Shown here piece by piece: positions 6,530 to 13,279 of a stretch of 33,623 nucleotides of DNA; within the stretch, counting starts at the first letter, position 1, and the number at the start of each line of letters is the position of its first letter. The position numbers and the translations under genes are program-made. Below the pieces are notes generated by a model. The model had not been told where the DNA came from. It ran no database searches and was given only the letters and a program-made list of their open reading frames with translations. The stretch is taken from NCBI GenBank assembly GCA_900552015.1, contig URXY01000017.1, positions 1 through 33,623 on the forward strand, written 5' to 3'. The DNA is from an uncultured Eubacteriales bacterium. Lineage in GTDB: Bacteria > Bacillota > Clostridia > Oscillospirales > Oscillospiraceae.

Positions 6530-8275
6530 TTACACGCCGAAGGTCTGATGCACGAAGTCCTTCGCGCACGCAAGGATGAGCGACTGCTGCTCATCGCTGA
6601 GCTGCCCGGACTGCTGGATGGCGCGGCACAGCGCGCCCTGCGCCTCGCGGACATATTGCAGGAGCTTCGGCAAAAAGTCATCGAGCTGTTCAGCGGGCAC
6701 CTCCTGGAACGCGTGGCCCAGGCCCGCGACGAGCAGGATGACCTGCTCGTACTGCTCGTAGGGGTGGTACTGCTTCTGACGCAGCATCCGCGTCACGCCC
6801 TGCCCGTAGGCCAGGAGCTTCGCGGTCGATTCGTCCAGATCGCTTGCAAACTGGGTAAAGGTCTCCATCTCGCGGTACTGCGAGAGGTCAAGGCGGATGG
6901 TCTTGGCCGCCTTTTTCATCGCCTTGGTCTGCGCGTCGCCGCCCACACGGGAAACGGAGAGACCCACATTCACCGCCGGACGCTGGCCCGCGAAGAAGAG
7001 CTTCGTTTCCAGAATGAGCTGACCATCGGTGATGGAGATGACGTTCGTCGGGATATAGGCGGATACGTCGCCGCCCTGCGTCTCGATGATGGGCAGCGCC
7101 GTGATGCTGCCGCCGCCTTTCTCGTCGCTCAAATGCGCCGCGCGCTCTAAAAGACGGGAGTGCAGGTAGAATACGTCGCCGGGATAGGCTTCGCGGCCAG
7201 GCGAACGCTCCAAAAGCAGACTCATCGCACGGTACGCGATGGCGTGCTTGGAAAGGTCGTCGTACACGATGAGCACATCGCGGCCTTTGTGCATAAAATA
7301 TTCGCCCATAGCGCAGCCCGCGTAGGGCGCGATGTACTGCAACGGCGCGGGGTCGCTCGCGGGCGCGTTGACGATGATGGTGTGATCCATCGCGCCGTGC
7401 ACCTCGAGCGTGCGCTTGAGCTGGGCAACGGAGCTCGCCTTCTGCCCAATGGCAACATAGATGCAGATGACGTTCTTGCCCTTCTGGTTGACAATGGTAT
7501 CGAGCGCGATGGCGGTCTTGCCGGTCTGGCGGTCGCCGATGATGAGCTCGCGCTGGCCGCGGCCGATGGGGAACATCGAATCGATGCACAAAATGCCCGT
7601 CTCCAGCGGCGTATCGACACTCTGGCGGTCGATGATGCCGGGGGCGGGGCTCTCCACAGGGCGGTAGCCGTCGGCGCGGATGTCTCCCTCCCCGTCAATG
7701 GGCACGCCGAGCGCGTTCACCACGCGGCCAAGGAATCCCTCGCCCACGGGAACGCCCGCCGTGCGTCCGGTGCGGCGCACCGTGCTGCCCGCGCAGACGC
7801 TCGCATCGTCGTCAAAGAGGATGCAGCCGACGCTCTCCTCTGAGAGGTCCTGCACCATGCCGCGCACGCCGCCGTCGAAGAGCAGCACCTCGCCATAGGC
7901 GGCGCCCTCCAGACCGTCGACACGGGCAATGCCGTCGCCGACGGTCAGCACCGTGCCGATCTCCTGCGCAAGGGGCTGCGGCGTCCACGAAAGGACGTTC
8001 TCTTTTAAAAGCGGGATGACATCGCCCTGCATGACGGCAAGCTTTTCAAGCGCGCTCTTGAACTGGTCCAGGCGGCCCTCAGCGCTCCAGTCATAGACCT
8101 CTGCGCCGACCTCCAGACGAAAGCCGTTTGGGTATGCGTCGCTCTGCTGCCAGGAAAGGCCCACCCCGGGGCCGTATTTCTTTTCTAAAAAAGCGAGAAA
8201 GCGCTTTTCCTGCTCCGCATTCGGGCGGACGGAGGAAAGGAGCCTCGCTTTCAGACGGTCGGTGCGCTCAGCCAT
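6530..8275 (-). CDS. atpA: ATP synthase delta C-terminal domain fused to alpha subunit
   Basis: The 581-residue protein is about 76 residues longer than a typical alpha subunit. Residues about 10-75 match the C-terminal domain of the delta subunit: EKRFLAFLEKKYG, then GFRLEVGAEVYDWSAEGRLDQF. From about 85 it is a complete alpha subunit: the delta-binding N-terminal helix region, EIGTVLTVGDGIARVDGL (105-122), Walker A GDRQTGKT (247-254) and YDDLSKHAIAYR. No separate atpH exists in the locus, and the delta N-terminal domain, which normally binds alpha, is not found. The ATG at 8275 overlaps the atpF stop (ATGGCTGA) behind GGAGGAGCGCAAGG. The fusion would place a b-binding domain on alpha itself. 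An assembly error is unlikely because the frame is continuous and the operon otherwise normal. Confidence 0.93.
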   Translation of the reverse strand: MAERTDRLKARLLSSVRPNAEQEKRFLAFLEKKYGPGVGLSWQQSDAYPNGFRLEVGAEVYDWSAEGRLDQFKSALEKLAVMQGDVIPLLKENVLSWTPQPLAQEIGTVLTVGDGIARVDGLEGAAYGEVLLFDGGVRGMVQDLSEESVGCILFDDDASVCAGSTVRRTGRTAGVPVGEGFLGRVVNALGVPIDGEGDIRADGYRPVESPAPGIIDRQSVDTPLETGILCIDSMFPIGRGQRELIIGDRQTGKTAIALDTIVNQKGKNVICIYVAIGQKASSVAQLKRTLEVHGAMDHTIIVNAPASDPAPLQYIAPYAGCAMGEYFMHKGRDVLIVYDDLSKHAIAYRAMSLLLERSPGREAYPGDVFYLHSRLLERAAHLSDEKGGGSITALPIIETQGGDVSAYIPTNVISITDGQLILETKLFFAGQRPAVNVGLSVSRVGGDAQTKAMKKAAKTIRLDLSQYREMETFTQFASDLDESTAKLLAYGQGVTRMLRQKQYHPYEQYEQVILLVAGLGHAFQEVPAEQLDDFLPKLLQYVREAQGALCRAIQQSGQLSDEQQSLILACAKDFVHQTFGV

Positions 8276-8753
8276 TGTCCTTGCGCTCCTCCGCCGTGTC
8301 CAGAAACTGATCGAACGCGTCCGAGGTGCTCTTGAGCACCAGCTTTTCCGCGGCGGCGTTCATCAGCTCGGAGATCTCGCCCTTCGCCTGTTCCATCACG
8401 CGCTCATGTTCGCTCGCAGCGGCGGTGCGCGCCTTTTTCAGGATATCGTCGGCCTGCTGCTGTGCCTGTGCGCGCTGCTCGTCGGCTTCCTTGCGCAGCG
8501 CCTCGTCCGCCTGTGCACGCACCCGGGCGATCTCCTCGTCCGCGGCCTTGAGCTGTTCGGCATACTGCGCCTTGGTCTGCTCGGCCTCGGCCAGAGCGGC
8601 CTTCGCGTCCTCGTCCATCTTGACATAGTGGGCCTTGCGGCTCTCCATGTAGTCCTTCACGGGCTTGTAGAGCAGGAAATACATCGCGCCAAACAGGATG
8701 ACAAAATTCAGCGCGTGCAGCAGGATCTGCTGCAAATTGATGTTAAGCGGCAT
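8268..8753 (-). CDS. atpF: F-type ATP synthase b subunit
   Basis: The 161-residue peripheral-stalk subunit has one N-terminal membrane helix (about 10-30, ILLHALNFVILFGAMYFLLY) followed by KPVKDYMESRK and a long charged coiled coil rich in Ala, Glu, Gln and Arg to the C terminus. The C-terminal end (AAAEKLVLKSTSDAFDQFL) would contact the delta-type domain, which here is fused to alpha. The ATG at 8753 follows GGGGGAG. The gene lies downstream of atpE and overlaps the fusion gene by eight bases. It has no fused delta domain of the mycobacterial type. Confidence 0.95.
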   Translation of the reverse strand: MPLNINLQQILLHALNFVILFGAMYFLLYKPVKDYMESRKAHYVKMDEDAKAALAEAEQTKAQYAEQLKAADEEIARVRAQADEALRKEADEQRAQAQQQADDILKKARTAAASEHERVMEQAKGEISELMNAAAEKLVLKSTSDAFDQFLDTAEERKDNG

Positions 8754-8785
8754 TCAGGTCTCCCCCTTTTCCGGAGATTTCGGCA

Positions 8786-9157
8786 TCAAAGCACGAAGAT
8801 GATGAGGATCGCGACGATCAACGCGTAAATGATGACCGTTTCGATAAAAACAAGGCCCATCATCATCGAGGTGCGGATCTGGCCGGTGGCTTCGGGCTGG
8901 CGGGCGATGGCCTCGGTCGACTTGCCCGCGGCAATGCCCATGGCGATCGCGCCGCCGAGACAGGCAAGGCCGATCATCACGCCGGAGCCGAGCGCTTTGG
9001 CGGAGGTGACGTCGTTTTCATTGCTGCCGGCCGTTACGGTCACGGTATCGGCGGAAACGTCTCCGTCATTTTCTCCCGCGGCGAGGGCCGGAACGGTGCA
9101 GATCATCATTGCGCAGAGCAGCAGCATCAGCGCTGCGAATCTCTTCATATTTTTCAT
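8786..9157 (-). CDS. atpE: F-type ATP synthase c subunit with N-terminal signal-like extension
   Basis: This 123-residue proteolipid subunit forms the membrane rotor ring. A signal-peptide-like segment (RFAALMLLLCAMMICTVPALA) and an acidic/threonine-rich linker (about 27-55) precede the two c-ring helices. The polar loop is ARQPE (Arg86-Gln87-Pro88). The ion-binding Glu lies in FIETVIIY (Glu106). The helix-1 position that is Gln in sodium-type rings reads Met here, so proton coupling is favoured. Typical bacterial c subunits are about 70-90 residues and lack the leader. The ATG at 9157 follows GAGGT by about seven bases. A TTG at 9178 would add seven residues. It lies between atpB and atpF. 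A second c-like gene is at 10274-10645. Confidence 0.9.
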   Translation of the reverse strand: MKNMKRFAALMLLLCAMMICTVPALAAGENDGDVSADTVTVTAGSNENDVTSAKALGSGVMIGLACLGGAIAMGIAAGKSTEAIARQPEATGQIRTSMMMGLVFIETVIIYALIVAILIIFVL

Positions 9158-9174
9158 GGCTTTTACCTCTTTCT

Positions 9175-10026
9175 TCAAGCAGCCGTTTCGCTGCGGGCTT
9201 TTTTTGTTTTCTTTGCCTTGGGCTTTTTCTCGTGCCTTTCCGTCGATTCCCCGTAGAAGGTCGACACCAGCATCGTGAGCACATAGGCCTGAATGAGCGC
9301 GTGCAGCAGCGTGAACATCACGCCGACGATGACCGGCAGCACATAGGAAAGCGCCGCGTAGTAGTACACGAGCTCCGTGACGAGCGCACCGGAAAGCAGC
9401 GCGCCGAACAGTCGGAAGCTCATCGACACCGGCAGCGAGAAATCCTTGAGCGCGTGCAGAAAGCCGCCCGGTCCCGCGGCGATGAGGCCGCCGAAGAGGA
9501 TGACGCCGTAGCTCATGCAGCCCATGGCGATCGCGCCGTTGATATCTGAGAGCGGCGCGGGCAGGCTGATGGCCGTTCCCGCGGTCGTGCCCGCCTGGAT
9601 GCCGAAGAGCTCAAATACCGTGCCGGCAAAGATATAAACGCCGGCAGCGAAGATGTAGGCGCTCAAAAACTTGTTGCGGTGGGGGCTGCTGCCCTCGGCC
9701 AGGCCGTCGAACATTCCGACGAGCTGCTCGAGCAGCAGTTGGAACTTTCCCGGCACAAGGGTGAATTTCGGGATGACGAATATCCTGCACACCAGCGCAA
9801 ACACGATCAGCACCGCGGTGACGACATAGGCCGAGATGAGCCCCGGATTCACATCGATGAGTCCAAAGAGGCTCACCTTCAAATGCTCGTGCAGGACCGC
9901 GTCGCGCATCACTTCCTGGATCGACTCGCTTTCGCCGCCTCCCGGACAAAGGAGCGCTCCGGCGAACAGCGCCAGCACGATGACTGCGAACACGATCAAC
10001 TGCCGCGTCCGCTTCTTTTTTTCCAC
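9175..10026 (-). CDS. atpB: F-type ATP synthase a subunit
   Basis: The 283-residue integral membrane stator subunit forms the ion half-channels against the c-ring. The essential Arg lies in SMSFRLFGALLSGALV (about Arg205), followed by the Gln-containing helix LLHALIQAYVLTMLVSTFYGE (about 240-260). A first hydrophobic helix lies at about 10-27. The C terminus after 261 is a Lys-rich tail (KKPKAKKTKKARSE), an extra positively charged cytoplasmic extension. The start is a GTG at 10026 behind GGTAGGAG. The gene has its own likely promoter at 10100-10128 and a hairpin in its leader. No atpI was found upstream. The c-like gene atpE2 occupies that place. Confidence 0.95.
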   Translation of the reverse strand: MEKKKRTRQLIVFAVIVLALFAGALLCPGGGESESIQEVMRDAVLHEHLKVSLFGLIDVNPGLISAYVVTAVLIVFALVCRIFVIPKFTLVPGKFQLLLEQLVGMFDGLAEGSSPHRNKFLSAYIFAAGVYIFAGTVFELFGIQAGTTAGTAISLPAPLSDINGAIAMGCMSYGVILFGGLIAAGPGGFLHALKDFSLPVSMSFRLFGALLSGALVTELVYYYAALSYVLPVIVGVMFTLLHALIQAYVLTMLVSTFYGESTERHEKKPKAKKTKKARSETAA

Positions 10027-10054
10027 GCTCTCCTACCCCCTTTTCTCTCATGCC

Positions 10055-10077
10055 CGCTCCCTCTTTTGCCGGGAGCG
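10055..10077 (-). other. Hairpin in the atpB leader
   Basis: CGCTCCC and GGGAGCG form a 7-bp stem over a nine-base loop between the likely atpB promoter and the atpB Shine-Dalgarno. There is no T-run. It could stabilise the transcript or modulate atpB translation, but nothing proves a role. Confidence 0.35.
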
Positions 10078-10099
10078 AGACCTATTCTCATAAGATCCA

Positions 10100-10128
10100 C
10101 TTATATCACTTGGCCGCCAATAATGCAA
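10100..10128 (-). promoter_or_regulatory. Sigma-A-type promoter for the main atp operon
   Basis: On the minus strand TTGCAT is followed 17 bases later by TATAAG, about 75 bases before the atpB start. It is the best -35/-10 match in the atpE2-atpB gap and would drive atpB onward independently of atpE2. Confidence 0.55.
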
Positions 10129-10187
10129 GTCTCGCGTCAAAACGCTTTGTTTCTTTTCGCCATCTTAACAAATCGCTGAAAACGGCA

Positions 10188-10225
10188 TACGGCGGAGGAG
10201 GGATGCCGATCCCTTCCCCGCCGTA
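10188..10225 (-). terminator. Long hairpin between atpE2 and atpB
   Basis: Positions 10188-10204 and 10209-10225 pair over 17 bases with two mismatches around a GCCG loop. On the minus strand it follows the atpE2 stop by about 50 bases, and TTTTC comes only five bases after the stem. It is thus a probable but weak terminator or attenuator that would limit read-through from atpE2 into atpB. Confidence 0.5.
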
Positions 10226-10273
10226 CGGCCGCTATCAAAAAACCACGCGTTTATTCATATTTTCGTTTTCGCA

Positions 10274-10645
10274 CTACAGCACGAAAATGAGGAGAATGGC
10301 CACGATGAGTGCGTAAATGATGACCGTCTCGATGAAGACAAGGCTCATCATCATCGACGTGCGGATGCCGCCTCCCGCCTCAGGCTGCTCGGCGATATCG
10401 ACCGCCGCCTTGGCGACGGCGTGCGCCATGCCCAGCGCACCACCGCAGCACGCAATGCCCATCAGGCCCGCGACCGCCCAGATCTTGCGTATCTTGGTGG
10501 TGTTCTCATTGCTTTTCTCCTCCAGCTCCTCCGTTTCGGCGAGGGGTTCAGAGGATATGGCATCCGCTTTTTCCGCCGCCCACGCGGGCACGGACAGAAG
10601 ACTCAAAAGGCTCAGCAGCGCGATGAACGTGAAAATGCGTTCCAT
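10274..10645 (-). CDS. Second ATP synthase c-subunit paralogue with signal-like leader
   Basis: This 123-residue c-ring-type proteolipid has the same length as the atpE product, and both carry the ion-binding Glu at residue 106 (FIETVIIYALIV). The leader (IFTFIALLSLLSLLSVPAWA) resembles a cleavable signal peptide. A strongly acidic stretch (about 24-47) follows before helix 1. The last 30 residues are almost identical to atpE, but helix 1 and the loop differ. The polar loop reads AEQPE, so the Arg that contacts gamma/epsilon in c subunits is replaced by Glu86. The ATG at 10645 follows AAGGAG. The gene has its own promoter and a hairpin after it, so it may be expressed separately from the operon. 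It could be an alternative ring subunit, an assembly factor or a diverging duplicate. Confidence 0.85.
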   Translation of the reverse strand: MERIFTFIALLSLLSLLSVPAWAAEKADAISSEPLAETEELEEKSNENTTKIRKIWAVAGLMGIACCGGALGMAHAVAKAAVDIAEQPEAGGGIRTSMMMSLVFIETVIIYALIVAILLIFVL

Positions 10646-10700
10646 GGCTCGCTCCTTAACGGAAAGTCGTTGTTTCTTTGCGGTATCTTTATAAAGAAAC

Positions 10701-10728
10701 TATATACCCTTCTCACCGCCGATTGCAA
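10701..10728 (-). promoter_or_regulatory. Promoter for the second c-subunit gene
   Basis: Minus-strand TTGCAA and TATATA are separated by 16 bases, about 55 bases before the start of the c-subunit paralogue at 10645. TATAGT with an 18-base spacer is an alternative -10. Confidence 0.55.
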
Positions 10729-10750
10729 GCACTTTTTTGTCCACCGGGGC

Positions 10751-10788
10751 AAAAAAGAAGCGCTCCAGTCCGATCTGGAGCGCTTTTG
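10751..10788 (-). terminator. Terminator of the dnaD-dnaI operon
   Basis: On the minus strand AAGCGCTCCAG and CTGGAGCGCTT form an 11-bp stem over six bases, followed by a near-continuous T-run (CTTTTTT). It lies about 60 bases after the helicase-loader stop codon. Confidence 0.85.
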
Positions 10789-10844
10789 CCTGTTGAAAAC
10801 GTATTTTTTGATGATGTTGGAAAAAATTCCGCCGTATCTTCGCC

Positions 10845-11834
10845 CTATTTCTTTTTGCGGCGGCGGATATCCTCGCCGAAAAAGAGCAGCAACTGATACT
10901 CGCCCTGCAGGCGCGAGAGCACCGGTGCGCCGTAGCGCCGTCCGATCTCATCGGGCCGCAGGTTCGTGGAGATGATGGTCTTCTTGCCCGTGATGAGGCG
11001 GGTGTTGACGATCTGATAGATGGCGCTCTGGACGAAGCTCGTCATCAGCTCCGTGCCGAGGTCGTCGAGGATCAGCAGGTCACAGCCGAGCGCGCGGCTC
11101 ACGGCGCCATCGGTCTCCTCATCCGTCTCACGGCCGAACTTCTGCGCCTCGAAGAGCGAGAAGATATGCCCCGCCGTGTCGTAGACCACACTGTGGCCGC
11201 TTGCGCTCACGACGCGCGCAATGGACGCCGAGAGGAAGGTCTTCCCCAGTCCCGTGCCGCCCGAGAGCAGCAGGTTGCCGCTCTTGGGCGAAAACTCGTG
11301 CGCATAATCCTGACACACATCGTACACGCGCTCCATGTTCGCGCGCGGCGAAATGCCGAGCTCGCTGTCGGGAAGCGGTGAATAGTAGTCAAAATCAAAG
11401 GTCTCAAAGCTCTGTGAGCCGAGGTCCAGAAGGCCCGAGAGCTCCTTGTTCTGCTCGCGCACGTAGTACGAACGCAGGCATGAGCAGACCTCGCTGCCAA
11501 GAAAGCCTGTGTCGTTGCAGCGCGGGCAGGCGGGCTTTTCCTCCAGATAATCGCCCGGCAATCCCATCTGAGTGAGCAGCTGACGTTTTTCCTGCTGCAG
11601 GTTCAAATTCTCTTCCCGCAGCGCGTCGATGGCAGGGCGCGGGTCCGTGCCGCGGCGCAGGCCCGAGGCGATGATCTTCGCCATCGTGTGCGACAGCTCG
11701 CGGTCGATCTCCTCGATGCGCGGGCATTTGGTGTAGACCGCGCGCTCACGCGCGCGGAAATTTTCCGCACGCCGCTGCTTGTCCTCATCGAAGCGCGCCA
11801 GCGCACGGCGCATCAGGCGGCCGTCGTAAGCCAT
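10845..11834 (-). CDS. DnaI/DnaC-type replicative helicase loader ATPase
   Basis: This roughly 329-residue AAA+ protein should load the replicative helicase DnaB/DnaC at the origin or at restart sites. An N-terminal helical region is followed by a zinc-ribbon-like cluster (C-P-R-C and C-S-C, about 103-120). The ATPase core has Walker A GGTGLGKT (about 192-199), Walker B LLILDDLG (about 253-260), sensor-1 ISTNL and an Arg-containing SRLQGEY end. The start is the second of two tandem ATGs (11834). The first, at 11837, is only one base from the GGGGGAG ribosome-binding site. It directly follows the dnaD-domain gene, the usual Firmicute pairing, and the two probably share the promoter at 12808-12836. 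Whether to call it dnaI or dnaC is a naming matter. Confidence 0.9.
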   Translation of the reverse strand: MAYDGRLMRRALARFDEDKQRRAENFRARERAVYTKCPRIEEIDRELSHTMAKIIASGLRRGTDPRPAIDALREENLNLQQEKRQLLTQMGLPGDYLEEKPACPRCNDTGFLGSEVCSCLRSYYVREQNKELSGLLDLGSQSFETFDFDYYSPLPDSELGISPRANMERVYDVCQDYAHEFSPKSGNLLLSGGTGLGKTFLSASIARVVSASGHSVVYDTAGHIFSLFEAQKFGRETDEETDGAVSRALGCDLLILDDLGTELMTSFVQSAIYQIVNTRLITGKKTIISTNLRPDEIGRRYGAPVLSRLQGEYQLLLFFGEDIRRRKKK

Positions 11835-11853
11835 CATTCTCCCCCGCTTTCGT

Positions 11854-12771
11854 TTACTGGTTCAGGTATTCCTTCATCCAGGCGTTGCCGCCGGACGGTT
11901 CCTTCTTCAGCTTTTCCTTCGCATTCTCGGCGCGCACCTCTTCGAGCGTGTGCAGGCCCTTTTCGTGCCAGCGCTTCAAAATGCCGTTGCAGTACGGCCA
12001 GCGGAATTCGTGGCAGTGCAGCACCGTGCGGTCGTATGCCTCGGCCACCGTTTCCGCCGGGAAGCCCATCTCTGCCCACGCGGAGAGGTATTTTTCCTCG
12101 CTCGGCGCGCTCGCGCGGCCCGCCATCTGCACCGCCGCCATGTACTCGGGGTATTTTGAGCGCATGGTCTGTTCGCGCTTCATGTACTCCCCCGCCTTTT
12201 CAATGGAGAAGAGCTCCTTGCGCGCCCAGACAAAGCCCTCTTTTTCGATCTCGCGCATATTGGGGAGCCGCCCCTCGCCGAACTGCTGCGCCTTTTTCGT
12301 GATGCAGTAGTTCACCAGCGTGTAGACAACGTCCGCCGGGAGGCCGAGGTTTTCATAGAGGCCCAAAAGCTTTTTGACCGACGGGATGGACAGCGGGCCG
12401 AGCTTGTGCTCCACCTCGCGCAAAAGGCAGGCAAAGCGCCCGTCGCCTTCCAGCTTGCGCATGATGTCCTCGCGCGTGTAGTCGGGCGTTTCCTGCGCCT
12501 GCGGCGGCTCCGGCGGGAGGGGCGCGGCCTTCTTCTCCGGCGCGCCGACGAGCTGCATCTCGCAGAGCGCCTGCTCCGCCGCGCGCACGCGCGCTTCGTC
12601 CCATTTGAGCATCGCGGCGAGCTTTTCCGCCTCCGCCGCGCCGTGCGAATGAAGGATGGCGAGATACAGCAGCGCCGCGTCGCCGTTGCCGCCGCCGATG
12701 AGCCGCTTGAGCGTCGCCGCCGAGAGCGTCACGCTCTCTTCCTCTTTCAGATGCAGCACATAGCCTGCCAT
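11854..12771 (-). CDS. DnaD-domain replication protein
   Basis: This 305-residue protein has an N-terminal winged-helix-like part (about 1-80), a proline-rich linker (KKAAPLPPEPPQAQE) and two DnaD/DnaB_2-type helical domains. The first is around IPSVKKLLGLYENLGLPADVVYTLVNYC. The second ends with AYDRTVLHCHEFRWPYCNGILKRWHEKGLHTLEEV, the characteristic YxxxIL-W motif. DnaD proteins remodel DNA and recruit the helicase loader in low-GC Firmicutes, which fits the adjacent loader gene. The start is the ATG at 12771 (protein MAGYVLHLK), seven bases after AAGGAGGG. The open frame begins eight codons earlier without a site. Confidence 0.9.
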   Translation of the reverse strand: MAGYVLHLKEEESVTLSAATLKRLIGGGNGDAALLYLAILHSHGAAEAEKLAAMLKWDEARVRAAEQALCEMQLVGAPEKKAAPLPPEPPQAQETPDYTREDIMRKLEGDGRFACLLREVEHKLGPLSIPSVKKLLGLYENLGLPADVVYTLVNYCITKKAQQFGEGRLPNMREIEKEGFVWARKELFSIEKAGEYMKREQTMRSKYPEYMAAVQMAGRASAPSEEKYLSAWAEMGFPAETVAEAYDRTVLHCHEFRWPYCNGILKRWHEKGLHTLEEVRAENAKEKLKKEPSGGNAWMKEYLNQ

Positions 12772-12807
12772 ATGTCCACCCTCCTTTCGCCGCATTTCGA
12801 TCTTTCT

Positions 12808-12836
12808 ATTCTACATGAAATTTTCCCATTCGTAAA
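12808..12836 (-). promoter_or_regulatory. Promoter for dnaD and the helicase loader
   Basis: On the minus strand TTTACG, a 17-base spacer and TAGAAT are found about 37 bases before the dnaD start, in the divergent gap with zapA. Confidence 0.55.
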
Positions 12837-12858
12837 CATGAATTTTTTTGCTTCCCCC

Positions 12859-12887
12859 TTTTCACTCTTTCACTCTCGTGTTATACT
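12859..12887 (+). promoter_or_regulatory. Promoter for zapA
   Basis: A strong -10 TATACT (12882-12887) with a weak -35 TTTTCA 17 bases upstream lies about 70 bases before the zapA start, back to back with the dnaD promoter. Confidence 0.5.
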
Positions 12888-12957
12888 ATTAGGGACTATA
12901 TGGGTGGAAATTGCCCTTTTCTGTGCAACAGCGAAAAAGAAAGGAGCACACAGAACG

Positions 12958-13275
12958 ATGGAAAACCGTATCACCATCTCCATTTGCGAGGAAGAATACA
13001 CGTTTGTAGCCGAGGAGGCCCCCTCTTATATGCAGAAGGTCGGCTCCTACGTGAACGACAAGATGAGCGAGCTGCTCGCCTCTGCCAAGGTCGGCCGCAC
13101 CGACGCCGCCGTGCTGACCGCCGTGAACATCACCGACGAGCTTTTTAAGGAGCGCGAAGCGGGCGATGCCCTGCGCCGCCAGCTCAAGCAGTATCTCGAC
13201 GAGGCGAGTCAGGCCAAAAACGAGGTCAGCGAACTCAAGCGCGAGATCTTCAAGCTCCAGCAGCAGAAAAAGTAA
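12958..13275 (+). CDS. zapA: Cell division protein ZapA
   Basis: The 105-residue protein is a small FtsZ-ring stabiliser that bundles FtsZ. It shows the ZapA N-terminal fold (NRITISICEEEYTFVAEE, then YVNDKMSELL and VLTAVNITDELFKER) and a C-terminal coiled coil rich in Lys, Glu and Gln. The ATG at 12958 follows AAGGAG. An upstream open frame reaching 12406 is antisense to dnaD and not real. The gene is divergent from dnaD, and its stop lies four bases before the TTG start of the U32 gene, so the two are coupled. Confidence 0.9.
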   Translation: MENRITISICEEEYTFVAEEAPSYMQKVGSYVNDKMSELLASAKVGRTDAAVLTAVNITDELFKEREAGDALRRQLKQYLDEASQAKNEVSELKREIFKLQQQKK

Positions 13276-13279
13276 AACC

